Notes: generated by a model not told the origin, from the sequence alone. A stretch of DNA of 64,000 bases from Astropecten irregularis (GCA_963971285.1 OZ020256.1:8558541-8622540); one strand, 5' to 3'. Positions 53,655-64,000 are shown, numbered from the stretch's first letter. Numbers and translations: made by a program.

Positions 53655-55340
53655 GGTGAAGGCAGTGCAATTAAGAGAAAGAAGCAGAGAAATGAACCGG
53701 AGGAGTTCAGCAGTTCGGAAGAGATGTTGCAGGAAGAAAAGAGAAGAAGAAAAAGCAGGTGGAGAAGAAGAAGGAGAAGAAGGAGGTGCCGAAAGAGAGC
53801 AGCAGTTCTTCAGAGAAGCCAACGAAGAAGAAGAAGGTACCAAGTAAGATGGTAAAGGGGAAAGCGGCATTGCCCAAGTCTCAAGACGCAGCCTACCAGA
53901 GACGGCAGAGTGAAGCTGAAAACCAGCAGATTTGAGCCGCTCTCCGAACCAGTGCAAAAGGAGGTAGGCGTGCCGCGGAGCAGGAGGCACTACAGGGCCA
54001 TAGTGCAAAGTTCCTCGGGCAGTGAGGACGAGTTCCTGGATGACGCCATGACATCAGGAGTTTATTCTGGAGCTGATGCCTGCGCGGAGGTTGAGGAAGA
54101 GGAGGTGGCTTCATCTGACATCAGCGACATCCCTGAGCCCACCAGAAAACGGAAGAAGCTAACCAAAAAGAAGGCCACATCCAAGACTCTTTCTCCATGG
54201 TCCGACAATGACCCAGACCCACCCTCAGCTTACCGGCCAGACTTTCTGGAGGACGGCGATGGATGGAGCAGAGCCCTGAGCCATCGGAGTATCCGCCATT
54301 TCAGGGCACCTGCACCACCTGGCCCCACATTCCATCGGGGCAACTCTCTACTCCACTTTTTATTTAGGTTTTTTTCCAATCATTCTCAACCAAAAAAGTG
54401 GAGTGGACCAGCCAGAAACTCCGTTCTGCCGAGCAGAAGGGCACAACTTTGGAGGAGAGCCTTCCTGGGAGTGCATCTGATGATGGGCGGTGATGAAGGC
54501 GAGGGACGTTCTACTTTAAGTAATAAGATCTACTTCACCGGGGCAGTTGAATCCAGCAGCAAGGGACTCCCCAGGGATCTCCTCAAGAGCGAAGACAACG
54601 CCCAAATGAAGGACACGCCCAAGACGCCGCGTGGCACCTTTTATGTCCGGCATAATGGCCCTGTCATCGCCACAGCCTGGAAAGATTCAAAAGTGATGAC
54701 ATTATCCACTGGTCATCAGGGGTGGCGTGATCCCACCGTCCACACAGCCCAGCGTAAGATCCCTGACGAGGCCACCGGATGGTTGCGGGTCACGTAAGTT
54801 CCAGCAGCACCCCAAGTCCTGGATTACATCCGCAATATGGGAGTTTGACCGCAATGATCAGCTACGGTCATACTTCACGTGCAGTCGGAAAGCCCAGTTC
54901 TGGTGGAAGAAAGTCGTCTAGTCGTCAACTCATGGATCTGCTTCAAACAAACACCATATGAAGGAAGGTGGAGACGGCGATGAAGACAACGATTCATCTC
55001 CATTCAAGATGGCCCACCCCTCCGTCGTGACCCTGGCAACCGATTTGATAGCGGGCTGCACCAATACTTCAGCAGAACACTTCCGCCAGTCCAGGGCAAC
55101 TTCCTGCACCACCATCGAGGGGTATTACTCCACCAAGATGCCCGGGTTGTACCCCAAGTGGTGCAGGTGGTGCCGACTGCACGGGGATGTGACCAGGAAA
55201 GGCCGCACCAAGACCACCAGGAATGGTTGCCCTGTCGGTGGCGTCCGTCTTTGCCGAGATAGGTGCTTCACACTTTTCCATGCAGCCGCAGAGCATCTAT
55301 CCTCTACCACCACCACCTTGGCCTCCGATTAGTCACCAAC
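53655..55340 (+). pseudogene. piggyBac-like transposase, core deleted
   Basis: An acidic, serine-rich N-terminal part (SSSGSEDEFLDDAMTSG, SDISDIPEP) is followed at 54540-54690 by SSKGLPRDLL and GPVIATAWKDSKVMTLSTGH, matching the piggyBac GLP and KWxDxxxVxxLST segments. FDRNDQLRSYFTCSRKAQFW then WKK at 54847-54912 is the hallmark D-x-x-D-Q-x-R-x-Y-x-x-x-R-K-x-x-K-WW segment. The C-terminal Cys/His region (WCRWCRLHG, GCPVGGVRLCRDRCFTLFH) follows at about 55160-55290. The segment that should carry the first catalytic Asp residues is missing and the pieces lie in different frames. Confidence 0.85.
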
Positions 55341-55644
55341 ACCACCACCATCAACCTGGGGAATCACTGTGCCATAAGTCATTATCCGGGAGGTGTTGCG
55401 AGCCTGCGAATTAGCCGGCTGAGCCCGGGCTCTTAATTTCCGTGGCAATGATTGTACAAGTAATAATGCTGATTATCAGTCAGTTCTGAGTATGAGCCGT
55501 GGAAACACCTTGTTGGAGATACTTTTCCATTGGAGGATTCTGGAAGATTAGGCAAGTGGGCACCTCTTATTTTATTTTCTGTAGAGTATAAAATATTGGA
55601 GGATTCAGGCCGAGTGTTTTGATCCAGGTGGTCTTGTACTTGTC
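55341..55644. other. No gene seen
   Basis: Short stretch after the transposase remnant. No flanking TTAA repeat or terminal repeat of the piggyBac element could be identified. Confidence 0.4.
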
Positions 55645-55680
55645 TAGTCTTTGTCCAAGACAGTGATTATGTGCTAGTCC
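55645..55680 (+). repeat. Solitary F-like transposon end
   Basis: TAGTCTTTGTCCAAGACAGT, then GATTATG, closely parallels the tip of transposon F (TAGTCTTGGTCCAAGACTGT, then AATTAAAG), including the tip hairpin. No matching right end was found nearby, so it is probably a broken copy. Confidence 0.5.
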
Positions 55681-56634
55681 CTCCAAACAATTACCCACCC
55701 CCACGCAAACAAAGTGGAACATTCCACCGCCCGTCGAAAATCAATGTCTTGTACGTGTCACTTGACGAAGACTGAGCGTGACCTCTGTGGGCGAAATTTG
55801 CGTACTCATTGGGGTCAACAAACATGGTGCATAATGAGCTTTTTCTGGCACGTGGTATGGCGTGAATACCAGGGCATATCACGCAATGTCGTTAGAGTCA
55901 CGAGGAGTATGTTCCTTGCTCCACGAAATTATTTCGATCGAGGGGCACGGTTAAATTTATTCCATTCCCAATTGTCTAAGTGCTTGCTGTTCTCGTAAAT
56001 TCTAGAATCCCAACTTTTTGTATTGCAAAATCCAAGGCCTCCAAAGTTCATACGATCAGCAGCCACATGGTACGATATCAATGTACAGTACAAGATTGTA
56101 TATACGGCACATATAATTTAGTAGGGCCTACATGTGTGTACTGCATATAACACGTGCGGTTTACTATGTTCAACTCATTAGCTTAACCTCTTCAGTGCGG
56201 GATTATTTTCTACTCTCTCACCGGTCAAATAGAGATCATCTTGGCCCTGCTTTTGTGTGAAGGGAGCTCGGCATGAAGTAATCATGAATATTCTCAGACC
56301 TCGTGACGCTGCTAATATACATGCTCCCAGGGTGGAAGGTTCCTCGTCCCATTACATCAATATATTGCAGGGACAGGTAACTAAGCATAACATGAAGGCC
56401 TCCGATTCGATCAGCTCTGCGCATGAGTAAAAAGTCTATCTATTTATAGCTATGATGTTTACAACTTTCGTTAGTTAGCGTGTCAGCATTTTATGGTTAT
56501 GAAGTTTTCTTATGGTTGTCATTATCATTATCATCACAATTGCAAAATAGTAACCTCTCAAAAGCAGGCCGCATGATAAAAATGGTTCGTGGAACTTACG
56601 CAGTTTTTACAAATTTTGTCATTTCTATTTTTAG
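55681..56634. other. Intronic or intergenic sequence, no gene seen
   Basis: Short frames only, including 55714-55998 without a domain. The last 30 bases are T-rich and end in TTTTTAG, the acceptor for the next exon. Confidence 0.45.
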
Positions 56635-56773
56635 AATTATCACGGAACTTCTTGGACAGCTGCAGCACCGATGTATGGTTCAGAGCGTGTGGCTCATTGT
56701 TAAGCACTCCTAATCTAGACCCTACGATATGGGAAAAACTTGGTATATTGCTTCAGAAATTGTCAAAGAAACA
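56635..56773 (+). CDS. Internal exon 2 of the unidentified host gene
   Basis: 139 nt between TTTCTATTTTTAG and the donor CA/GTAAGT. Its start needs one base from the previous exon, and the exon at 11149-11325 ends with exactly one (G), giving a Glu codon. The exon continues LSRNFLDSCSTDVWFRACGS, LLSTPNLDPTIWEKL and GILLQKLSKK. It ends in phase 2 and joins the exon at 57718. The leucine spacing and charged edges again fit stacked helices. No stops, and a strong donor. Confidence 0.7.
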
Positions 56774-57140
56774 GTAAGTTTTAAGTAGCATCCTGGAAGT
56801 AGTATTTGGGCCTTTCCACACTAATTGTTACAAAAAGCACAATCATTAAATAACCACAAGGGAAACTGTTCACTTTTCAATGGTTACAAAATGTGTGACG
56901 TTTAGAGGGAACCAAGGACGGTAGTTGATACATCAAACAATTTCCCATATTTTCTCTTTCACCCAAAAAGTTTGATAATTTTTTTAGTATTCAAGATATT
57001 ACAAGATGTAGTGTGTAACATGCACCGATACGCGGAGCAATGCTGCAACCTGGGAACGGCATATTCGGGAAGTCGCCGGTTCGAGTCAATTTGTATGTGT
57101 TCAATGACTTTAAATTCATTGAAAGTGAACAAAGAACAAT

Positions 57141-57213
57141 TGACTGGAGCGGGATTCGAACTGGCGACCTCCTGAATATCGAACAGGCGCTCTACCAACC
57201 GAGCCATCCATCC
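57141..57213 (-). repeat. tRNA-derived SINE head, minus-strand copy
   Basis: 73 nt on the minus strand with a D arm (GCTC/GAGC), an anticodon arm (CCTG/CAGG, loop TCGATAT, again C at position 33) and box B AGTTCGAATCC. The acceptor stem is less perfect than in copy 1. A shortened forward copy of its 3' half (TATTCGGGAAGTCGCCGGTT, then CGA) lies just upstream at 57060-57082, so the two fold back on each other. Confidence 0.7.
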
Positions 57214-57282
57214 TACGTTGGTGGTAACCCCAATAGACCCCAATTTTCAATGAAAAGCTCAATGCTCGGACCTTTTGAGTTA

Positions 57283-57360
57283 AGAGCCTCAAATCACAAA
57301 GCTCATTACCTCGAAGCTCAAAACTGAAAACTCAAAGCGCACAGTTCAAAGCTCACATTT
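57283..57360 (+). repeat. Short AGCTCAA-rich stretch
   Basis: Degenerate units (AGAGCCTCAAA, AAAGCTCA, GAAGCTCAAAA, AAAGCTCACA) of the heptamer that forms the large satellite 2 kb downstream. It may be a seed or an outlier of that array. Confidence 0.6.
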
Positions 57361-57717
57361 TCTTTGCTCACTTTTCAATGAAACTCAAATTTGTAAGAAA
57401 AACTTGATCTTCAATCTCACACCCAATGGTTAGTTATCAGTCGTAACCATTAGTGTGGACAGGCCTATTTTCAAGTTGTTAAAAGTTTATTCGAAATACA
57501 ATAGAATGTTTTCGATTTGCAATTGAATCTAGTACAACGGTTGTTTCCATGAGCAGTATATCCTTAAAGAACACTTTAAAAACATCACAGCATGAGATGT
57601 CACATTGTAATTCGGAGAACAATGCAAAATGTTGCTCATCATAGATTTAATCACATGTATTGAACTATACAAATATACTTTAATTCTGAACATCTTGTAT
57701 ATGCTTTAACGTTTCAG

Positions 57718-57769
57718 ATTTAACAGGCGTCATTTTGAAGTGCAGGGAATCATCCGAGTCATCCAGGAG
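57718..57769 (+). CDS. Internal exon 3 of the unidentified host gene
   Basis: 52 nt between a pyrimidine-rich acceptor (CTTTAACGTTTCAG) and the donor GAG/GTACTG. With the two bases left by the exon ending at 56773 it reads Q, then FNRRHFEVQGIIRVIQE, and ends in phase 0. The short size and a weaker donor lower confidence, but the phase agreement and helix-like sequence continuing the previous exon support it. No next exon could be identified before the satellite. Confidence 0.6.
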
Positions 57770-58004
57770 GTACTGAAAAATAGAGAACATGATAATGCCT
57801 TTCTATCTCTTAATTTACAGTCCATTTTGTTTAATTTGAACATTCTTGGAAAGCAGCCCGTTATTGTAAAGAAGAAGAAAGAGATAAGATCTTCTTTAAG
57901 TTATTAATAGTTATATAAATTTACAGTCAGTTTCCCTTGTGGTATTTTCACGTATATATTAATTAAAAAGCCGTATCCTCTTTGAGTGATCCCCCATGTA
58001 CCGT

Positions 58005-58240
58005 TCCCAGGTTGCAGCATTGTTGCATGTATCATTGAAACGATCCCTGGGGTGTGGCGGTGTGTGCGTGGTTTCATGGCTTATGACTGCCAAACGAATA
58101 AAGATAGTTGACTATTGGTGTCACCACCAACGTAGGGCTGGATGGCTCAGTTGGTAGAGCGCCTGTACGGTATTCAGGAGGTCGCCGGTTCGAATCCCGC
58201 ACAAGTCAATGTTCTTTGTTCACTTTTCAATGACTTTTCA
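58005..58240 (+). repeat. tRNA-derived SINE, copy 3
   Basis: Near-identical to 655-900: ATTGAAACGATCCCTGGGGT, GTGGCGGTGTGTGCGTGG, then the 73-nt tRNA-like head at 58136-58208 with box B GGTTCGAATCC and the tail TTCTTTGTTCACTTTTCAAT. The acceptor 3' side has decayed (ACAAGTC). The first 15 bp are reversed relative to copy 1. Confidence 0.75.
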
Positions 58241-58267
58241 AAACTCACCCTCATTAAATAAATCAAT

Positions 58268-58556
58268 AATGAACAGCACGTGGCTAAATACCACAGCAAG
58301 AAAATATGTTATTTAAATAACATTTATTTTGGCTGGCAAATTAGTTTCCCTTGTGGTATTTTCACGTATTTGTTACATAAATATTTGAAATGCGTCATTA
58401 AGTATAATGATTTCAATTTGAGTGCCGGATCAATGACAGTAAACATGTCCATTACGTTAAATTATTTTCAGTATATTGTGGGTGATTGCGATATTCGGGA
58501 ATGTTATTTAAATAACATATTTTCTTGCTGTAGTATTTAGGCACGTGCTGTTCATT
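58268..58556. mobile_element. MITE, 289 bp
   Basis: Inverted arms of about 55 bp: AATGAACAGCACGTGGCTAA, ACAGCAAGAAAATATG and TTATTTAAATAACAT at 58268-58325, mirrored at 58502-58556. TTTGGCTGGCAA occurs just inside the left arm and just outside the right end. No coding capacity. Confidence 0.8.
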
Positions 58557-59283
58557 ATTTTTTTTGGCTGGCAATTAATTCGCTTGTTCGAAAATCAATC
58601 CATATTGCAATGTTACTGTATTCACTTTCTTAACTATCTTAACTTTTCATTGACTTAAATTGTGGTTCTTTGGTGACTATTTCAAGAAAAAAACCTTCGG
58701 TTTAAAAACGGGAATGTAATTGATCCTTGTAAATGTAACATTTGATGTATTGCCACTTCTACTTTTTAAAGGTAGTATCATTTTTTGGTAGCATACCGAA
58801 ACAGAAATGTTCACAGATTTTACCTATAACATACTGGGTGGTATTTTCAATGGTAAAAACATACCGTTAACATGTTTCCGCCTGAAATGCAAAACCAATC
58901 ACCAAAAACAATTTCCACTGTTTAAAATACTTTGGACAATTTCATACATGACTGTTTCTGTATCTTCCTTTATTTTTTGGCCTATGAATCTTGCCCATTA
59001 TTTGACAAAAATATACCTTTATTAAGGCTTGGAGTTTGATGAAAAACTAAATGACATATGGTTTGCTGTTTGTTGAACTATGTCCAGAGAGGAAAACACT
59101 GAAGTGTTCGAAGAATCAAAATTGTCTACAATTTTGTTATTACTCATAAATGTTTCAGGTTTGTTCACTAGGTAATAAAATCTTTCTCAGATTGTGTTCG
59201 TCACCCATTTCCTCTTTTCTTTGTGTGTTTATTACAACTCACAAATTGCATTTTTTTCCATTTCCAAGGCTTCAATCCAATAA
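58557..59283. other. No gene seen
   Basis: AT-rich. A T-rich stretch ending TGTTTCAG at 59158 looks like an acceptor but is not followed by a convincing exon in phase. Confidence 0.45.
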
Positions 59284-62200
59284 AAAACTTGATTACCCGC
59301 AAGCTCAAACTTCAAAAACTTCATACAGAGCTCCAAATCTAAACGCACAGAGCTCAAAGCTCACAGCTCAAAGCTTAAAGCTCACAGCTCAAAGCTCACC
59401 AGCCCAAAGCTCACTGCTCACAGCTCACAGCTCAAAGCTCGGACATCAAAGCTCAAAGCTCAAAGCTCAAAGCTCACAGCTCACAGCTCACAGCTCGGAC
59501 ATCAAAGCTCACACAGCTCAAAGCTCAAAGCTCAAAGCTTACAACTCAAAGCTCAAAGCTCACAGCTCACAGCTCAAAGCTCAGCTCACAGCTCAAAGCT
59601 CAACTCACAGCTCAAAGCTCGGACATCAAAGCTCAAACCTCAAAGCTCACAGCTCAAAGCTCAAAGCTCCAAAGCTCACAGCTCAAAGCTAAAACCTCAA
59701 AGCTCAGAGCTCAAAGCTCAAAGCTCAAAGCCCACATCTCAAAACTCAAAGATCGGACATCACAGCTCAAAGCTAAAAGCTCAAAGTTCAAAGTTTGAAG
59801 CAAAAAGCTCACAGGTAAAAGCTCACAGCTGAAAGCTCACAGCGCACAGCTCACAGCTCACAGCTCAAAGCTAAAACCTCAAAGCTCAAAGCTCAAAGCT
59901 CAAAGCCCACATCTCAAAACTCAAAGCTCGGACATCACAGCTCAAAGCTAAAAGTTCAAAGTTTGAAGCAAAAAGCTCACAGCTCACAGCTCAAGGCTCA
60001 AAGTTCAAAGTTCAAAGCACAGAGCTAAAAGATCAAAGCACAGACCTCAAAGCTCACAGCTCAAAGCTCACAGCTCGAAGCCACAGCTCAAAGCTCAAAG
60101 CTCAAAGCTCACAGGTCAAAATTCACAACTCAAAGCTCACAGTTCAAAGCTCAAAGCTCAGAGCTCAAATCTCACAGGTCAAAGCTCAAAACTCACAGCT
60201 CCCAGCTCAAAGCTCACAGCTCACAGCTCAAAGCTCACAGCTCACAGCTCAAACCTCAAAGCTCAAAGCTCACACCTCACACCTCAAAGCTCAAAGCTCA
60301 AAGCTCAAACCCCACAGCTCAAAACTCAAAGCTCAAAGCTCGGACATCAAAGCTAAAAGCTAAAAGCTCAGAGGTGCTAATAGCTCAAAGTTCCTAGCAC
60401 AAAGCTCAACGTTCAAAGCACACAGCTCAAACCTCAAAGCTAAGACCTCAAAGATCAAAGCACCAGAGCTCAAAAATTAAAGCACAAAACTCAATGTACA
60501 GAACTCAAAGCTCAAAGTTCAAAGCTCAAAATTAACAGCTCAAAGTTAACAGCTCAAAGCTCAAAGCTCACACCTCAAAGCTCAAAGCTCAAAGCTCGGA
60601 CATCAAAGCTCACAGGTCAAAGCTCAAAGTTCAAAGCACAGAGCTCAAAACTCAAAGCTCAAAGCACAAAACTCAACGTACAGAACTCAAAGCTCAAAGC
60701 ACAGACCTCGAAGCTCAAAGCTCAAAGCTCAAAGCTCACAGCTCACAGCTCGGACATCAAAGCTCACACAGCTCAAAGCTCAAAGCTCAAAGCTTACAAC
60801 TCAAAGCTCAAAGCTCACAGCTCACAGCTCAAAGCTCAGCTCACAGCTCAAAGCTCAACTCACAGCTCAAAGCTCGGACATCAAAGCTCAAACCTCAAAG
60901 CTCACAGCTCAAAGCTCAAAGCTCCAAAGCTCACAGCTCAAAGCTAAAACCTCAAAGCTCAGAGCTCAAAGCTCAAAGCTCAAAGCCCACATCTCAAAAC
61001 TCAAAGATCGGACATCACAGCTCAAAGCTAAAAGTTCAAAGTTTGAAGCAAAAAGCTCACAGGTAAAAGCTCACAGCTGAAAGCTCACAGCGCACAGCTC
61101 ACAGCTCACAGCTCAAAGCTAAAACCTCAAAGCTCAAAGCTCAAAGCTCAAAGCCCACATCTCAAAACTCAAAGCTCGGACATCACAGCTCAAAGCTAAA
61201 AGCTCAAAGTTCAAAGTTTGAAGCAAAAAGCTCACAGCTCACAGCTCAAGGCTCAAAGTTCAAAGTTCAAAGCACAGAGCTAAAAGATCAAAGCACAGAC
61301 CTCAAAGCTCACAGCTCAAAGCTCACAGCTCGAAGCCACAGCTCAAAGCTCAAAGCTCAAAGCTCACAGGTCAAAATTCACAACTCAAAGCTCACAGTTC
61401 AAAGCTCAAAGCTCAAAGCTCAGAGCTCAAATCTCACAGGTCAAAGCTCAAAACTCAAAGCTCAAAACTCACAGCTCCCAGCTCAAAGCTCAAAGCTCCC
61501 AGCTCACAGCTCAAAGCTCACAGCTCACAGCTCAAACCTCAAAGCTCAAAGCTCACACCTCACACCTCAAAGCTCAAAGCTCAAAGCTCAAACCCCACAG
61601 CTCAAAACTCAAAGCTCAAAGCTCGGACATCAAAGCTAAAAGCTAAAAGCTCAGAGGTGCTAATAGCTCAAAGTTCCTAGCACAAAGCTCAACGTTCAAA
61701 GCACACAGCTCAAACCTCAAAGCTAAGACCTCAAAGATCAAAGCACCAGAGCTCAAAAATTAAAGCACAAAACTCAATGTACAGAACTCAAAGCTCAAAG
61801 TTCAAAGCTCAAAATTAACAGCTCAAAGTTAACAGCTCAAAGCTCAAAGCTCACACCTCAAAGCTCAAAGCTCAAAGCTCGGACATCAAAGCTCACAGGT
61901 CAAAGCTCAAAGTTCAAAGCACAGAGCTCAAAACTCAAAGCTCAAAGCACAAAACTCAACGTACAGAACTCAAAGCTCAAAGCACAGACCTCGAAGCTCA
62001 AAGCTCAAAGCTCAAAATTAACAGCTCAAAGTTAACAGCTCAAAGCTCAAAGCTCACACCTCAAAGCTCAAAGCTCAAAGCTCGGACATCAAAGCTCACA
62101 GGTCAAAGCTCAAAGTTCAAAGCACAGAGCTCAAAACTCAAAGCTCAAAGCACAAAACTCAACGTACAGAACTCAAAGCTCAAAGCACAGACCTCGAAGC

Positions 62201-64000
62201 TCAAAGCTCAAAGCTAAAAGCTCAAAGCTCAAAGCTCAAAGCTCGGAACTCAAAGCTCAAAGCTCAAGGCTCAAAGCTCAAAGCTCAAAGCTCAAAGCTC
62301 AAAGCTCAAAGCACAAAGCTCAAAGCTCAAAGCTCAAAGCTCAAAGCTCAAAGCTCAAAGCTCAAAGCTCAAAGCTCAAAGCTCACAGCTCAAAGCTCAC
62401 AGCTCACAGCTCGGAACTCAAAGCTCAAAGCTCAAAGCTCAAAGCTCAAAGCTCGGAACTCAAAGCTCAAAGCTCAAGCTCAAAGCTCAAAGCTCAAAGC
62501 TCCCGAACTCAAAGCTCAAAGCTCAAATCTCAAAGCTCGGAATTCAAAGCTCAAAGCTCAAAGCTCAAAGCTCAAAGCTCACAGCTCACAGGTCAAAGCT
62601 CAAAGCTCAAAGCTCAAAGCTCAAAGCTCAAAGCTCAAAGCTCAAAGCTCAAAGCTCAAAGCTCAAAGCTCAAAGCTCAAAGCTCAAAGCTCAAAGCTCA
62701 AAGCTCAAAGCTCAAAGCTCAAGGCTCAAAGCTCAAAGCTCAAAGCTCAAAGCTCAAAGCTCAAAGCTCAAAGCTCAAAGCTCAAAGCTCAAAGCTCAAA
62801 GCTCAAAGCTCGAAGCTCGAAGCTCAAAGCTCGAAACTCAAAGCTCACAGCTCAAAGCAAAAAGCTTAAAGCTCACAGGTCAAAGCCAAAAGCTCAAAGC
62901 TCAAAGCTCACAGCTCACAGGTCAAAGGTCAAAGCTCAAAGCTCAAAGCACAAAACTCAACGTACAGAACTCAAAGCTCAAAGCACAGACCTCAAGGCTC
63001 AAAGCTCAAAGCTCAAAGCTCACTGCTCACAGCTAAAAGCTAAAAGCTCACAGGTCAAAGCTAAAAGCTCACAGGTCAAAGCTCACAGGTCAAAGCTCAC
63101 AGGTCAAAGCTCACGGCTCAAAGCTCAAAGCTCAAAGCTCAAAGCTCAAAGCTCAAAGCTCAAAGCTCAAAGCTCAAAGCTCAAAGCTCAAAGCTCAAAG
63201 CTCAAAGCTCAAAGCTCAAAGCTCAAAGCTCAAGGCTCAAAGCTCAAAGCTCAAAGCTCAAAGCTCAAAGCTCAAAGCTCAAAGCTCAAAGCTCAAAGCT
63301 CAAAGCTCAAAGCTCAAAGCTCGAAGCTCGAAGCTCAAAGCTCGAAACTCAAAGCTCACAGCTCAAAGCAAAAAGCTTAAAGCTCACAGGTCAAAGCCAA
63401 AAGCTCAAAGCTCAAAGCTCACAGCTCACAGGTCAAAGGTCAAAGCTCAAAGCTCAAAGCACAAAACTCAACGTACAGAACTCAAAGCTCAAAGCACAGA
63501 CCTCAAGGCTCAAAGCTCAAAGCTCAAAGCTCACTGCTCACAGCTAAAAGCTAAAAGCTCACAGGTCAAAGCTAAAAGCTCACAGGTCAAAGCTCACAGG
63601 TCAAAGCTCACAGGTCAAAGCTCACGGCTCAAAGCTCAAAGCTCAAAGCTCAAAGCTCAAAGCTCAAAGCTCACAGGTCAAAGCTCAAAGCTCAAAGCTC
63701 AAAGCTCAAAGCTCAAAGCTCAAAGCTCAAAGCTCAAAGCTCAAAGCTCAAAGCTCGAAGCTCAAAGCTCGAAACTCAAAGCTCACAGCTCAAAGCAAAA
63801 AGCTTAAAGCTCACAGGTCAAAGCCAAAAGCTCAAAGCTCACAGCTCACAGGTCAAAGGTCAAAGCTCACAGCTGCTCAAAGCTCAAAGCTCACAGGTCA
63901 AAGCTCAAAGCTCAAAGCACAGACCTCAAGGCTCAAAGCTCAAAGCTCAAAGCTCACTGCTCACAGCTAAAAGCTAAAAGCTCACAGGTCAAAGCTAAAA
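59284..64000 (+). repeat. Heptamer satellite (AGCTCAA)n, over 4.7 kb, runs off the window
   Basis: Tandem AGCTCAA units with AGCTCAC and other variants. A higher-order unit of about 1255 bp is visible: CTCGGACATCAAAGCTCACA at about 59494 recurs at about 60749, and the following variants keep their order. Nearer the end, other higher-order blocks repeat at about 511 and 420 bp (GTCAAAGGTCAAAGC at 62921, 63432 and 63852). Long pure runs lie at 62280-62390, 62590-62810 and 63115-63320. Because 7 is not a multiple of 3, all three forward frames translate to the same cycle (SSKLKAQ), so open frames here are not genes. Confidence 0.97.

Larger units (their letters stand above)
56808..57466. mobile_element. 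MITE-like element with internal SINE, in the intron
   Basis: Inverted ends: GGGCCTTTCCACACTAATTG, then TTAC, at 56808 and the reverse of AGGCCTGTCCACACTAATGG, then TTACG, at 57440-57466. It contains a folded-back SINE head (57060-57213) and an AGCTCAA-rich stretch (57283-57360). No coding capacity. Confidence 0.6.

Noticed and set aside
53910..54797. Intact host nuclear protein of 295 residues
   Set aside because: Its second half matches piggyBac transposase motifs whose continuation lies in other frames. The frame is a fusion of fragments across a deletion.
59151..59200. Fourth exon of the host gene
   Set aside because: There is an acceptor-like TGTTTCAG, but the phase-0 reading has no convincing donor and a composition unlike the other exons.
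59150..59692. 180-codon repetitive protein
   Set aside because: Most of the frame is translation of the AGCTCAA satellite, which is open in every forward frame for arithmetic reasons.

Overview
The window looks like repeat-choked nuclear DNA from an animal, most likely a marine invertebrate. The evidence is canonical GT-AG spliced exons, tRNA-derived SINEs, and a mix of transposons typical of such genomes: Ty3/gypsy, DIRS-type tyrosine-recombinase elements, Penelope-like, BEL/Pao, CR1/Jockey- and RTE-like LINEs, piggyBac and many inverted-repeat elements. An invertebrate deuterostome (echinoderm, hemichordate or cephalochordate) is plausible, but the sequence does not settle it. There is no bacterial, plasmid or organellar gene content.

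Only one host gene is supported, on the + strand: exons at 11149-11325, 56635-56773 and 57718-57769. Splice phases agree across all three, so they can be read as consecutive internal exons of a helical protein I cannot name. The first intron would be about 45 kb and filled with nested transposons.

Layout. 1-8.3 kb: a tRNA-derived SINE, GC-rich dispersed repeats and two decayed DIRS-type elements. 8.3-11.1 kb: AT-rich sequence with Penelope and DIRS fragments. 13.1-21.35 kb: a minus-strand Ty3/gypsy element with a full 1.5-kb 5' LTR, a truncated 3' LTR, gag, protease and a 1200-codon pol whose integrase core is frame-damaged. 21.87-28.29 kb: two members (here A and B) of an inverted-repeat transposon family with perfect 9-bp target duplications; A carries a nested 3.3-kb insertion flanked by GCAAGCTTGC minisatellites. 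28.8-31.2 kb: a second pair of palindromic minisatellites. 31.5-33.9 kb: decayed DIRS. 34.6-41.6 kb: a nest of inverted repeats holding two more 9-bp-duplication elements (F, 978 bp; C, 979 bp), a relative (D) split by a Penelope-like insertion with hammerhead-like sequence, and a small MITE. 41.95-47.6 kb: the best-preserved DIRS element. 48.7-55.3 kb: LINE fragments, a DIRS RNase H fragment and a broken piggyBac transposase. 56.6-58.6 kb: two exons, SINEs and MITEs. 59.3-64.0 kb: a satellite of the heptamer AGCTCAA running off the window.

The most distinctive signal is the set of inverted-repeat transposons A, B, C and F. Their terminal repeats share a layout (terminal TAG, a short hairpin at the tip, and an inverted copy of the tip at the inner edge of the arm), although A/B, C/D and F do not resemble one another in sequence. 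The strongest support is internal: four perfect 9-bp target duplications, plus related copies within the window that serve as empty sites.
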